Shown here piece by piece: positions 37,415 to 46,355 of a stretch of DNA of 64,000 nucleotides. Source of the DNA: Mycobacterium sp. IS-3022 (lineage in GTDB: Bacteria; Actinomycetota; Actinomycetes; Mycobacteriales; Mycobacteriaceae); assembly GCF_001500065.1 (NCBI RefSeq), contig NZ_LQIN01000014.1:1-64000 (forward strand), read 5' to 3'. A program made the position numbers and the translations under genes. A model generated the notes under the pieces. It saw only the letters and a program-made list of their open reading frames with translations, did not search any database and was not told where the DNA came from. Positions within the stretch are counted from its first letter, which is position 1, and each line of letters begins with the position of its first letter.

Positions 37415-38182
37415 TTACTTGGGGGCGAAGCGCTGGCCCGCGTCCAGCCGCAGGCACTGACCGTTGAGCATGGGATTCTCGACGATCGCGGCGACCAGCT
37501 TGGCGTACTCCTCGGGCTTGCCGAGCCGCTTCGGGAACGCCGCGTCCTTGGTCAGCGCCTTGGCGAACTCGTCGGGAATGCCCTCGGTCAGGCCGGTGGC
37601 GAACAGGCTCGGCGCGATGGCCAGCGCCCGGATGCCCAGGCTGCCCATGTCGCGGGCCATCGTCAGGCACATCCCGGCGATCGCCGCCTTGGAGGCGGTG
37701 TAGGCGACCTGCCCGATCTGGCCCTCGAACGCGGCGATCGACGCGGTGTTGATGATGACCCCGCGCTCTTCCTGCTCGTCGTCGACGAGGTCCTGCTGGC
37801 TCATCTGCCAGCCCGCCAGCCTGCTGATGTTGAAGGTGCCGATGAGGTTCAGGTCCACGCACTTACGGAAGGACTCCAGGCTGTGCGGGCCGTCCTTCTT
37901 GACGGTGCGCTCCGCGGCGCCGCCGCCGGCCGTCGTCACGATGACGTGCAGGGCACCCAGCCTCTCAATGGCCTGCTGCAGCACTTTCTCGGTGCCGTCG
38001 AAGTCGGTGACGTCCACCTCGAAGAACGAGCCGCCGATCGCGTCGGCGACCTCCTTACCCTTCGACTGCGGGCGGTCCAGCACCGCGACGTCCGCCCCGC
38101 GCTGTGCCAGCAACTCGGCCGTGGCCTTGCCGAAGCCCGACGCACCGCCGACGATGATGGCCTTCTTGCCCTGGATTTCCAC
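37415..38182 (-). CDS. Short-chain dehydrogenase (3-hydroxyacyl-CoA dehydrogenase type II-like)
   Basis: A 255-residue SDR. Coenzyme motif 'AIIVGGASGFGKATAELLAQ', Asp in 'DVAVLDRPQ' for NAD, catalytic 'INTASIAAFEGQIGQVAYTA' and 'YTASKAAIAGM', and C-terminal 'NPMLNGQCLRLDAGQRFAPK'. The insertion 'QDLVDDEQEERGVIINTAS' and overall fit suggest the HSD10/FadB2-like 3-hydroxyacyl-CoA group. The GTG at 38182 follows AAAGGGGAG and starts right at the fold. It is upstream of, and probably functionally linked with, the APH kinase gene (both fit acyl-CoA metabolism). Confidence 0.88.
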   Translation of the reverse strand: MEIQGKKAIIVGGASGFGKATAELLAQRGADVAVLDRPQSKGKEVADAIGGSFFEVDVTDFDGTEKVLQQAIERLGALHVIVTTAGGGAAERTVKKDGPHSLESFRKCVDLNLIGTFNISRLAGWQMSQQDLVDDEQEERGVIINTASIAAFEGQIGQVAYTASKAAIAGMCLTMARDMGSLGIRALAIAPSLFATGLTEGIPDEFAKALTKDAAFPKRLGKPEEYAKLVAAIVENPMLNGQCLRLDAGQRFAPK

Positions 38183-38284
38183 CTGGGTCTCCCCTTTCCA
38201 AAAAATGCTCGAATCGTAAAGCAACTTAGCCGACGTCACCTTTTGGTAAGGCCTTCGGGTCGCCAACATGAGTACTTTGGCGGC

Positions 38285-39823
38285 ATGACGGCGCGCAGCA
38301 CCAAGGCGATGGGCGGCATCGCAGCGGCCGCCGTGGCGCTAGGGGTCACCCAGCTTCTCGCCGCTTTCGTTGGGCCGGAGGCCGACGCCCGCACCGCTGT
38401 CGGTTCGTCGGTCATCGACCGGACACCCGGGTCGGTCAAGGAATGGGCGATCCAGACCTTCGGGATGGCCGACAAACTCGTGCTCTCGATGCTCGTGCTG
38501 GCGGTGATCGCCGTCGTCGCCGCGGCCACTGCCGCTCTCGAAACCAGACGCGTTCCCATCGGCAGCATTGCGATCGTCGCGGCGGGTGTCCTCGGTTGCG
38601 CGGCCGTGCTGTCGCGCGCGGGAGCGAACCTGTTCGACGTGGTGCCGACCGTGGTGGGCACCGCGTGCGGCGTCGCGGTGCTGCGCCTACTCGTCTCGGG
38701 CCGGTTCACCGACGCTCCGCAACCCACGGACGACGGTCCCGACCCCGGCCGCCGACTGTCGTTGGTGACACTGGGTTTTCTCGGTGTCGGGGCGCTGACC
38801 GGTGTCGGGGGCGTGGTGCTCTCCCGCCTGACGACCTCCGTCTCGGGCGATCGCAACGCTTTCTCACTGCCGCCGGTCGACGTCGCCGCGCCACCCGTTC
38901 CAGCGGCGGTGCAGCCGAAAGGTGTTGCGTTGCCGACGTTCATCACCAGCAACGCCGACTTTTACCGGATCGACACGGCGCTACGGGTGCCACAGTTGAG
39001 CCGCGAGAACTGGCAACTGCGGATCCACGGCATGGTGGACCGCGAGATCACCCTGCGCTTCGGTGATCTCGAGCGGTTCGACGTGGTGGAGGAACTGGTG
39101 ACGCTGACGTGTGTGTCGAACCCGGTCGGCGGCGACCTCATCGGAAACGCCGCCTGGACGGGCTACCGAACGCGGGACCTGTTGGCCGAAGCGGGAATTC
39201 GCCCGGACGCGGACATGGTGCTGTCGATGTCGATCGACGGGTTCACCGCGGGGACGCCCGTCGATGCGCTCACCGATGACCGCGGCGCGATGTTGGCGGT
39301 CGGCATGAACGGCGAACCGCTGCCGACCAATCACGGCTACCCCGCCAGGTTGGTGGTGCCCGGGTTGTACGGGTACGTCTCGGCGACCAAATGGGTCGTC
39401 GACTTGGAAGTGACCCGATTCGACCGGGCCGAGGCGTACTGGACCCGGCTGGGCTGGTCGGCGCGCGGGCCGATCAAGACGTCGTCGCGGATCGACGCGC
39501 CGCGCAGCGGTCAGGACGTGCCGCGCGGTGCGGTGACGTTCGGCGGCGTGGCGTGGGCGCAGAACCGCGGGGTGCGCAACGTCGAGGTGCGCATCGACAG
39601 CCCCGAAGGCCAAGGTAACTGGCAGCAGGCCGATCTCGGCGCCGCCTATTCCGACGAAACGTGGCGGTTGTGGAGCTTTCCGTGGCAGGCCGCCCGACCC
39701 GGACGCCACACGATCACCGTGCGGGCCACCGACAACACCGGCGCGTTGCAGACCGCCGACGTCGCCGACTCGGTGCCCGACGGCGCCACCGGCTGGCACA
39801 GCGTCGAGTTCACGGTCACCTAA
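38285..39823 (+). CDS. Membrane-anchored molybdopterin-dependent oxidoreductase (sulfite oxidase fold)
   Basis: A 512-residue protein. The first 180 residues contain about five membrane segments; the second half is the sulfite-oxidase/MsrP molybdopterin domain ('PTFITSNADFYRIDTALRVP', 'WQLRIHGMVDREITLRFGDL', the Mo-ligand Cys in 'ELVTLTCVSNPVGGDLI', 'GYVSATKWVVDLEVTRFD'), followed by a Mo-co dimerisation domain (to 'GWHSVEFTVT'). It resembles M. tuberculosis Rv0218. The physiological substrate may be sulfite or oxidised methionine outside the membrane. The ATG at 38285 was chosen. It is divergent from the SDR gene. Confidence 0.88.
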   Translation: MTARSTKAMGGIAAAAVALGVTQLLAAFVGPEADARTAVGSSVIDRTPGSVKEWAIQTFGMADKLVLSMLVLAVIAVVAAATAALETRRVPIGSIAIVAAGVLGCAAVLSRAGANLFDVVPTVVGTACGVAVLRLLVSGRFTDAPQPTDDGPDPGRRLSLVTLGFLGVGALTGVGGVVLSRLTTSVSGDRNAFSLPPVDVAAPPVPAAVQPKGVALPTFITSNADFYRIDTALRVPQLSRENWQLRIHGMVDREITLRFGDLERFDVVEELVTLTCVSNPVGGDLIGNAAWTGYRTRDLLAEAGIRPDADMVLSMSIDGFTAGTPVDALTDDRGAMLAVGMNGEPLPTNHGYPARLVVPGLYGYVSATKWVVDLEVTRFDRAEAYWTRLGWSARGPIKTSSRIDAPRSGQDVPRGAVTFGGVAWAQNRGVRNVEVRIDSPEGQGNWQQADLGAAYSDETWRLWSFPWQAARPGRHTITVRATDNTGALQTADVADSVPDGATGWHSVEFTVT

Positions 39824-39850
39824 CGCATCGCCGCCTGACCCCCACCCACG

Positions 39851-39911
39851 GCGAGCGACCGTGTCTGCACACCGACACGCCGCGATTGCCGGTACAAACG
39901 CGGTCACTCGC
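39851..39911. repeat. Three-stem palindromic intergenic repeat with GACACGCCGC core
   Basis: Outer arms GCGAGCGACCG (39851-39861) and CGGTCACTCGC (39901-39911) enclose two smaller stems: CGTGTC/GACACG (39860-39865, 39874-39879) and CCGCG/CGCGG (39880-39884, 39899-39903), the latter competing with the outer stem. The left half matches the element at 9663-9690 nearly base for base. It lies after the Mo-oxidoreductase gene and 32 bp before ligB. Confidence 0.65.
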
Positions 39912-39943
39912 GCATCCTCAGTGTCCCGTGACAGGCTGAACCC

Positions 39944-41491
39944 GTGCAGTTGCTCGACGTCGCGACCGCGTCCACGGAAGTCGGCGCCTCGTCGTCGCGG
40001 CTGGCCAAGACCGCCACGATCGCCGACCTGCTGCGCAGGGTCGGCGAGGAGGGCGACCCTGATCAGGTGGCGGTCGTCGTGTCGTGGCTGTCGGGTGAGT
40101 TGCCGCAACGCCAGATCGGCGTCGGTTGGGCCGCGCTTCGCTCGATGCCGGAACCGGCGACGGCCGCATCGCTGACGGTGCCGGAGGTGCACGCTCGCTT
40201 CACCGAGATCGGACTGGTCGCGGGCAAGGGCTCGCAGGCGCGGCGTGCAGAGTTGCTCGCCGGGCTGTTCGGCGCCGCAACCGACATCGAGCAGACGTTT
40301 TTACGCAGGCTGCTCGGCGGCGAACTGCGCCAGGGCGCGCTCGTCGGCGTGATGGCCGACGCGGTCGCCAAGGCCGCCGGGGTGCCCGCCGCCGCGGTGC
40401 GGCGTGCCGCCATGCTCGGTGGCGACCTGCCCGCCGTCGCGGCCGCCGCCCTGACCGAGGGCGAGGCGGCGCTCGAACAGTTCACCCTCACGGTCGGGCG
40501 CCCGGTCGGCCCGATGCTGGCGCAGACCGCCGCGGGCGTCGCCGAGGCACTCGAACGTCTCGGCGGCACAGCCGTTTTCGAGGCAAAACTGGATGGCGCC
40601 CGGGTGCAGGTGCACCGATCCGGTGACGCCGTGTCGATCTACACCCGCAGCCTCGACGACGTGACCGCCCGTTTGCCGGAGGTCGTCGACACGGCACTGG
40701 GCCTGCCCGTCGCAACCTTGATCGCCGACGCCGAGGCGATCGCGTTGCGACCCGACGGACGTCCGCACCGCTTCCAGGTCACGGCGTCACGCTTCGGTCG
40801 CTCCGTCGACATCGCCGCCGCCGCGGCCGCGCAACCGTTGTCGGTCTTCGTCTTCGACCTGCTGCACGTCGACGGCGTCGATCTGCTGGACAAGCCGACC
40901 AGGGAGCGTATCGAGGTGCTGGACGCGCTTGTCCCGAAGGTGAACCGGGTCGACCGCCTGGTCACCGACGATCCCGCGAAGGCGCGGGAGTTCCTGGAGG
41001 TGACGCTGGCGGCGGGCCACGAAGGCGTGATGGCGAAGTCGCTCGGCGCGCCGTACGAGGCGGGACGCCGCGGCGCCGGATGGCTCAAAATCAAACCCGT
41101 GCACACCCTCGACCTGGTGGTGCTGGCGGTCGAGTGGGGATCGGGCCGTCGCAGCGGCAAGCTGTCCAACATCCACCTCGGCGCCAGGGAACCCCGCACG
41201 GGCGAATTCGTCATGCTCGGAAAGACTTTCAAGGGCATGACCGACGCAATGCTCGAGTGGCAGACCGCGCGGTTCCTCGAGTTGGCCGACGGACCGACCG
41301 ACGGTTACGTGGTGCGGCTGAGGCCAGAGCAGGTTGTCGAGATCGCGTTCGACGGCGTTCAGGGCTCATCGCGCTACCCGGGCGGAATGGCGCTGCGATT
41401 CGCCCGGGTACTGCGCTACCGCGACGACAAGAGCCCCGCAGAAGCCGACACCATCGACACGGTGCGCGCCTTCTACCAGCGCGGAAGCTAA
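39944..41491 (+). CDS. ligB: ATP-dependent DNA ligase LigB
   Basis: A 515-residue ligase with N-terminal DNA-binding domain (1-200), nucleotidyltransferase domain and OB fold. The adenylated lysine is in '[18 protein letters not shown]' (KxDG), followed by motifs '[19 protein letters not shown]', '[20 protein letters not shown]' and '[20 protein letters not shown]'. It seals nicks using ATP and is a repair accessory to NAD-dependent LigA. It starts with GTG at 39944 ([10 protein letters not shown]). It precedes cstA as in Rv3062-Rv3063. Confidence 0.95.
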   Translation: MQLLDVATASTEVGASSSRLAKTATIADLLRRVGEEGDPDQVAVVVSWLSGELPQRQIGVGWAALRSMPEPATAASLTVPEVHARFTEIGLVAGKGSQARRAELLAGLFGAATDIEQTFLRRLLGGELRQGALVGVMADAVAKAAGVPAAAVRRAAMLGGDLPAVAAAALTEGEAALEQFTLTVGRPVGPMLAQTAAGVAEALERLGGTAVFEAKLDGARVQVHRSGDAVSIYTRSLDDVTARLPEVVDTALGLPVATLIADAEAIALRPDGRPHRFQVTASRFGRSVDIAAAAAAQPLSVFVFDLLHVDGVDLLDKPTRERIEVLDALVPKVNRVDRLVTDDPAKAREFLEVTLAAGHEGVMAKSLGAPYEAGRRGAGWLKIKPVHTLDLVVLAVEWGSGRRSGKLSNIHLGAREPRTGEFVMLGKTFKGMTDAMLEWQTARFLELADGPTDGYVVRLRPEQVVEIAFDGVQGSSRYPGGMALRFARVLRYRDDKSPAEADTIDTVRAFYQRGS

Positions 41492-41540
41492 AGCGACCGT
41501 TTTGTCACGTGGCCGACGCGGCCGATGAAAAGATCGCCAC

Positions 41541-43832
41541 ATGGCATCCCCAACCGCTGCTTCGCAGCGCACAGAGGAAACCGAAGGCGACGTCACCTAC
41601 GTGCGCACCGACAAGGATCTGCCCCCGGTGGCGATCATCGACCGGTCGCCGATAACCGCCAGACACCGGATCGTCTTCGGGATCGTCGCCGTGCTCGGCG
41701 CGCTCGCCTGGGCGGTGATCGCGTTCTTCCGCGGCGAAACGGTCAACGCGGTCTGGTTCGTGATCGCCGCGATCTGCACCTACGTCATCGGATTCCGGTT
41801 CTACGCCCGGCTCATCGAGATGAAAATCGTTCGCCCGCGCGACGACAACGCCACGCCCGCCGAGTTATTCGAGAACGGCACGGATTACATGCCCACCGAT
41901 CGCCGGGTGTTGTTCGGCCACCACTTCGCCGCGATCGCCGGCGCCGGTCCGCTTGTCGGCCCCGTCCTCGCGATGCAGATGGGCTACCTGCCCGGCACCA
42001 TCTGGATCATCATCGGTGCCGTTCTCGCCGGCTGCGTGCAGGACTATCTCGTGTTGTCGATCTCCACCCGGCGCCGCGGCCGGTCACTCGGGCAGATGGC
42101 CCGCGACGAACTCGGGACGATCGGCGGGGTGGCCGCGATCGTCGGCGTACTCGTCATCATGGTGATCCTGCTGGCGGTGCTGGCGTTGGTGGTCGTCGGC
42201 GCCCTCGCCGAAAGTCCGTGGGGCGTCTTCTCGATCGCGATGACGATCCCGATCGCGATCTTCATGGGGTTGTACCTGAGGTTCTTTCGCCCCGGCCGGG
42301 TATCGGAGGTGTCGCTAATCGGTGTCGGCCTGCTGCTGCTCGCGGTCGTCGCCGGCGGGTGGGTCGCCGAAACATCATGGGGCACCGACTGGTTCACCTT
42401 GTCGAAGGTGAGCCTGTCGTGGGCCATCATCGTGTACGGCTTCGCCGCCTCGGTCCTGCCCGTATGGCTGCTGCTGGCCCCCCGCGACTACCTGTCGACG
42501 TTCATGAAGGTCGGCACCATCGCCCTGCTGGCGGTGGGCATTCTGCTGGCCCGCCCGGTCATGGAGGCACCGGCGGTCTCGGCGTTCGCCGGCCAGGGCA
42601 CGGGTCCGGTGTTCGCAGGATCACTGTTCCCCTTCCTGTTCATCACGATCGCCTGCGGTGCGCTGTCGGGGTTTCATGCGCTGATCTCGTCCGGAACCAC
42701 GCCCAAGCTGTTGGAGAAGGAAGGACAGATGCGGCTGATCGGCTACGGCGGCATGCTCACCGAGTCGTTCGTCGCGATCATGGCGCTGATCACGGCGGCC
42801 ATCCTCAACCAGCACCTGTACTTCGCGATCAACGCGCCTGCGGCGTCGACAGGGGCCACGGCCGAAACTGCGGCGGCGTACGTCAACGGACTGCCGATCG
42901 ACAGCCCACCGATCAGTGCCGACGACATCACCAGAGCCGCCGAAAGCGTCGGCGAAGAGTCGATCGTCTCCCGCACCGGTGGCGCGCCGACGCTGGCGTT
43001 CGGCATGTCCGAAGTGCTGAGCAAGGTCTTCGGCGGTGACGCGCTCAAAGCGTTCTGGTACCACTTCGCGATCATGTTCGAGGCGCTGTTCATCCTCACC
43101 ACCGTCGACGCGGGCACCCGGGTCGCCCGGTTCATGCTCTCCGACGGCCTGAGCAACCTGGGCGGCCCGTTGCGAAAGCTCAAGGATCCGAGTTGGCGTG
43201 TGGGAGCGTGGATCTGCAGCCTGATCGTGGTGGCGGCGTGGGGCAGCATCTTGTTGATGGGTGTCACCGATCCGCTCGGGGGCATCAACACGCTGTTCCC
43301 GCTGTTCGGTATCGCCAACCAGTTGCTGGCGGCGATCGCGCTGACGGTCGTGACGGTGGTCATCGTGAAGAAGGGCCTGCTGAAATGGGCTTGGGTGCCG
43401 GGCATCCCGTTGTTGTGGGATCTGACGGTGACGATGACGGCGTCCTGGCAGAAGATCTTCTCGGGCGATCCCAAGGTCGGCTACTGGACGCAGCACTTCC
43501 AGTATCGCAACGCCAGGGATGCCGGTGAGACGGCGTTCGGCGCGGCGAAAGACGCCGACCAACTCGACGCGGTCATTCGCAACACCTTCATCCAGGGCAC
43601 GCTGTCGATCGTGTTCGCGCTGTTGGTTCTGATCGTGTTCCTTGCCGGGGTCATCATGGTGATCCGGGCGGTTCGCGGCACCGCCCTGCCGTCGACCGAA
43701 GACGAACCGGTGCCCTCGCGGCTGTTCGGGCCGAGGGGCCTCATCATGACCAAGCCGGAGAAGGAGGTGCAGAAGCAATGGGACGCGTTGTCGAAGTCGC
43801 ACGCAAGTTCGGTTGGCACTGGGGCACGTTGA
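41541..43832 (+). CDS. cstA: Carbon starvation protein A (peptide/pyruvate transporter)
   Basis: A 763-residue membrane protein with about 16-18 hydrophobic helices. The family signature is clear: 'FGHHFAAIAGAGPLVGPVLA', 'GAVLAGCVQDYLVLSISTRR', 'TIACGALSGFHALISSGTTP', 'TVDAGTRVARFMLSDGLSNL' and 'PLFGIANQLLAAIALTVVT'. CstA/BtsT members import pyruvate or peptides, usually with YbdD, whose gene overlaps the end of this one by 55 bp. The ATG at 41541 begins a 50-residue cytoplasmic N-terminus. Confidence 0.95.
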   Translation: MASPTAASQRTEETEGDVTYVRTDKDLPPVAIIDRSPITARHRIVFGIVAVLGALAWAVIAFFRGETVNAVWFVIAAICTYVIGFRFYARLIEMKIVRPRDDNATPAELFENGTDYMPTDRRVLFGHHFAAIAGAGPLVGPVLAMQMGYLPGTIWIIIGAVLAGCVQDYLVLSISTRRRGRSLGQMARDELGTIGGVAAIVGVLVIMVILLAVLALVVVGALAESPWGVFSIAMTIPIAIFMGLYLRFFRPGRVSEVSLIGVGLLLLAVVAGGWVAETSWGTDWFTLSKVSLSWAIIVYGFAASVLPVWLLLAPRDYLSTFMKVGTIALLAVGILLARPVMEAPAVSAFAGQGTGPVFAGSLFPFLFITIACGALSGFHALISSGTTPKLLEKEGQMRLIGYGGMLTESFVAIMALITAAILNQHLYFAINAPAASTGATAETAAAYVNGLPIDSPPISADDITRAAESVGEESIVSRTGGAPTLAFGMSEVLSKVFGGDALKAFWYHFAIMFEALFILTTVDAGTRVARFMLSDGLSNLGGPLRKLKDPSWRVGAWICSLIVVAAWGSILLMGVTDPLGGINTLFPLFGIANQLLAAIALTVVTVVIVKKGLLKWAWVPGIPLLWDLTVTMTASWQKIFSGDPKVGYWTQHFQYRNARDAGETAFGAAKDADQLDAVIRNTFIQGTLSIVFALLVLIVFLAGVIMVIRAVRGTALPSTEDEPVPSRLFGPRGLIMTKPEKEVQKQWDALSKSHASSVGTGAR

Positions 43833-43981
43833 TAGGCGACCTGATGGGCGACACCCACTACCGTCGCTATGTCGAGCACCGGATGCGCATCCATCCGGGT
43901 GAACCGGTGCTCTCCGAACGGGATTACTGGCGGATGCGCCACGCCGCGGCTGACGCCAATCCAATCGCGCGCTGCTGCTAG
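43778..43981 (+). CDS. YbdD/YjiX family small protein
   Basis: A 67-residue protein typical of the CstA partner family: 'GDTHYRRYVEHRMRIHPGEP' and 'LSERDYWRMRHAAADANP', ending with two Cys. The ATG at 43778 has AGGAGG upstream and lies inside the last codons of cstA, so translation is coupled. In E. coli, YjiX/YbdD is needed for CstA/BtsT transport. The stop overlaps the convergent P450 stop by 4 bp (CTAG). Confidence 0.92.
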   Translation: MGRVVEVARKFGWHWGTLIGDLMGDTHYRRYVEHRMRIHPGEPVLSERDYWRMRHAAADANPIARCC

Positions 43982-45219
43982 CGAGGTGACAGCGAATAGC
44001 GGATCGGCAGATGCTTGAGCCCGCCCACGAAAGTCGTTGCGACGAACTGGGGTTCGCCGGCCAACTCGACCGCTTTCAGGCGCGGCAGCAACTCGGTGAA
44101 AAAACTGTTCACCTCCATGCGGGCCAACGCGGCCCCCAGGCAGAAGTGCACGCCGTAACCGAACGCGATGTGCTTGTTGGGGTCGCGCCCGACGTCGAAG
44201 CGGAAGGGGTCGTCGAAGACGTCCTCGTCGCGATTACCCGAGACGTAGGACAACAGAACCGATTCCCCAGCCGCGATCGATACACCGCGGACTGTGGTGT
44301 CCTCGGCGGCGGTACGCATGAAGGCCTTCACCGGCGTGACCCAGCGGATCATCTCTTCAGCCGCCAGTGGCATCAGCCCAAGATCGGTGCACAGCCGCTG
44401 ACGCTGGTCGGCATTCTCGATGAGCGCCAGCGTCCCTCCGGATATGGTCGCGCTCGTCGTGTCATGTCCTGCCGCGGCGATGATCGCGTAGTACGAGATC
44501 GTGTCGATGTCCGACAGCGGTTCACCGTCGACCGTCGCGTTGGCGATCGCCGATGCCAGATCATCGGTCGGGTTCTCGCGGCGTGAGGCGGTCAGCGCGG
44601 TGAAGTACTCGAACATCTCGAGCAACGCCGACATCTGCTCGGCCGGGTCGGTACTACGTTTGAATTCGTCGTCGTCGCTGCCGAACAACTCCTGAGTGAG
44701 CTTGAGCATCAGCGGGAAGTCCGACTCCGGGATGCCGAGCAACGACATGATGACGTAGAGCGGGAAATTGACCGCGACCTGTTGGACGAAGTCGCACTCG
44801 GGCCCGATCGCCATCATCTTGTCGACGTACACCTTCGCGAGTTCGTCGACGCGAACTTTCAACGCGCGCATCGCCTTCGGCCGGAACCAGTCGGCGCCGA
44901 TCGCCCGCACGACGCGGTGCTGCGGGTCGTCCATGTGGATCAGGGTGCGCACGCCGATGGCCGCCTGCTGTTCGTCACCCTCCTCGGTGACCAATACCGG
45001 TCGCGGGGAGTTGGTGAACAGCATATTCGCCCGTTCGATCTCCATGATGTCCGCGTGTTTCGTGATCGCCCAGAACGGGCGGTAGTTCGGCACATCGACC
45101 CACGACACGGGGGCATTCACGCGCAGATGCGTCAGCGACTCATGCAGTTTGGCCTCGTCGGTGTAGGCCCGCGGGGTGGCGAAGACCTTGGCCGCTTCGT
45201 CCATCATCGGTGTGCTCAC
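43978..45219 (-). CDS. Cytochrome P450 of the catabolic island (first)
   Basis: A 413-residue soluble P450. The I-helix is 'YAIIAAAGHDTTSATISGG', the ExxR is in 'AAEEMIRWVTPV', and the heme loop 'HIAFGYGVHFCLGAALARME' is complete. The GTG at 45219 is preferred: GAGGAG lies 6 nt upstream, and an in-frame TTG at 45225 directly abuts that ribosome site. The gene follows the LLM gene by 22 bp, so both should be transcribed from the promoter with operator site 1. No ferredoxin is encoded nearby. The CYP family was not identified; the substrate is probably the island's hydrophobic compound. Confidence 0.9.
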   Translation of the reverse strand: MSTPMMDEAAKVFATPRAYTDEAKLHESLTHLRVNAPVSWVDVPNYRPFWAITKHADIMEIERANMLFTNSPRPVLVTEEGDEQQAAIGVRTLIHMDDPQHRVVRAIGADWFRPKAMRALKVRVDELAKVYVDKMMAIGPECDFVQQVAVNFPLYVIMSLLGIPESDFPLMLKLTQELFGSDDDEFKRSTDPAEQMSALLEMFEYFTALTASRRENPTDDLASAIANATVDGEPLSDIDTISYYAIIAAAGHDTTSATISGGTLALIENADQRQRLCTDLGLMPLAAEEMIRWVTPVKAFMRTAAEDTTVRGVSIAAGESVLLSYVSGNRDEDVFDDPFRFDVGRDPNKHIAFGYGVHFCLGAALARMEVNSFFTELLPRLKAVELAGEPQFVATTFVGGLKHLPIRYSLSPR

Positions 45220-45241
45220 GAGCAACTCCTCTGGAGAACTG

Positions 45242-46270
45242 TCATCTGCCGCGCAACTCCTTCAGCACCTGGGAGACGGTCTTTTCGGCAACCGACGAGG
45301 GGAAGCCGATCATCACCCGGTCGATCAATCCGTCGCAGCGGTCCCGGATCTTCGCCGCCAGCTTGTCGATCGGCGCGACGACTGCGAACGCCTCGAGGAT
45401 CTCGTCGTCGATCAGCGTGCCCATCGCATCCCACTGCCCCGCCAGGCTCAACCGGTGCAATTCGGTGTGCAGATCGCCCCAGCCGTGCAACTCCAGAACC
45501 TTGCGATAGGCCGGAGTCGACCCGTAGAACGCGATCTGCTTGCGCGTGGCGGCGGCGGCCGCGGTGACGTCGCGGTCCTGCTCGCCGGTGACGACGAAGA
45601 TCGGACAAGACACCTGAAAGTCGCTGCGCTGGCGGCCCGATCGGGCCATTCCGCGCTGCAGCGCCGGCGTGGTCACCTCGGCGAAATAGCGCTTGGTGGT
45701 GAACGCGTGCGCCAGAATCCCGTCGGCCACCTCGCCGGCCAACTCCGTCATCGCCCCACCGACCGCGGCGAGGAACACCTTGGGCGCACTGTAGTCGTGC
45801 GGTTCGGGCGTGAACATCGGTGTCATCAGCTTGTGCGTGTAGAAGTCACCCTCGAACTCGAGCCTGGTGCCATCTCGCCAGCACGCCCAGATCTCGCGCA
45901 TCGCGACAACGAATTCGCGCATGCGGCGCACCGGGTGACTCCACGGCATGCTGAACCGCTTCTCGATGTGCGGCTTGATCTGGGAGCCGAGACCCACGAT
46001 GAGCCGGCCGCGCGAGTAGTCCTGTAGGTCCCAGCCGATGTTGGCGATTGTCATCGGATTACGTGCGAACGCGACCGCGATGCTGGTTCCCAGTTCGAGG
46101 GTGTCGGTGTGCTCGGCCGCGAGGGTCAGCGGCAGAAACGGGTCGTGGTTGACCTCGGCCGTCCAGCACCCGTCATAGCCGCGTCGTTGCAGCGTGCTCG
46201 CCGCTTTCGCGACGTTGGCGAGCTGACTGGAAACCGCCCCGTCGACCTTCAGGCCGGCGCCGCTAAGCAT
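45242..46270 (-). CDS. LLM-class (F420-type) oxidoreductase 1
   Basis: A 342-residue TIM-barrel flavin/F420 oxidoreductase. 'RRGYDGCWTAEVNHDPFLPL', 'LELGTSIAVAFARNPMTIAN' and 'SRGRLIVGLGSQIKPHIEKR' are the usual family landmarks, and 'VFLAAVGGAMTELAGEVADG' closes the barrel. In mycobacteria most such proteins use F420 to oxidise alcohols or reduce double bonds. It starts with ATG at 46270, 12 bp from operator site 1, which it shares with the divergent carboxyltransferase gene. It is the first gene of an LLM-P450 operon. Confidence 0.9.
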   Translation of the reverse strand: MLSGAGLKVDGAVSSQLANVAKAASTLQRRGYDGCWTAEVNHDPFLPLTLAAEHTDTLELGTSIAVAFARNPMTIANIGWDLQDYSRGRLIVGLGSQIKPHIEKRFSMPWSHPVRRMREFVVAMREIWACWRDGTRLEFEGDFYTHKLMTPMFTPEPHDYSAPKVFLAAVGGAMTELAGEVADGILAHAFTTKRYFAEVTTPALQRGMARSGRQRSDFQVSCPIFVVTGEQDRDVTAAAAATRKQIAFYGSTPAYRKVLELHGWGDLHTELHRLSLAGQWDAMGTLIDDEILEAFAVVAPIDKLAAKIRDRCDGLIDRVMIGFPSSVAEKTVSQVLKELRGR

Positions 46271-46282
46271 GGTCGTAGACGC

Positions 46283-46301
46283 TACAGTAAGCGATTCAGT
46301 A
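46283..46301. promoter_or_regulatory. Island operator site 1
   Basis: TACAGTAAGCGATTCAGTA matches the island consensus TACTGTAA-N3-TTACAGTA at 13 of 16 arm positions. It lies between the divergent LLM oxidoreductase 1 and carboxyltransferase genes, so it could regulate both. It is the weakest match of the six with site 3. Confidence 0.6.
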
Positions 46302-46355
46302 TGGTCAACGCGGACATCCGAGTGCAACGATCGCCGTGCGGAGACAGGAGTTGTG

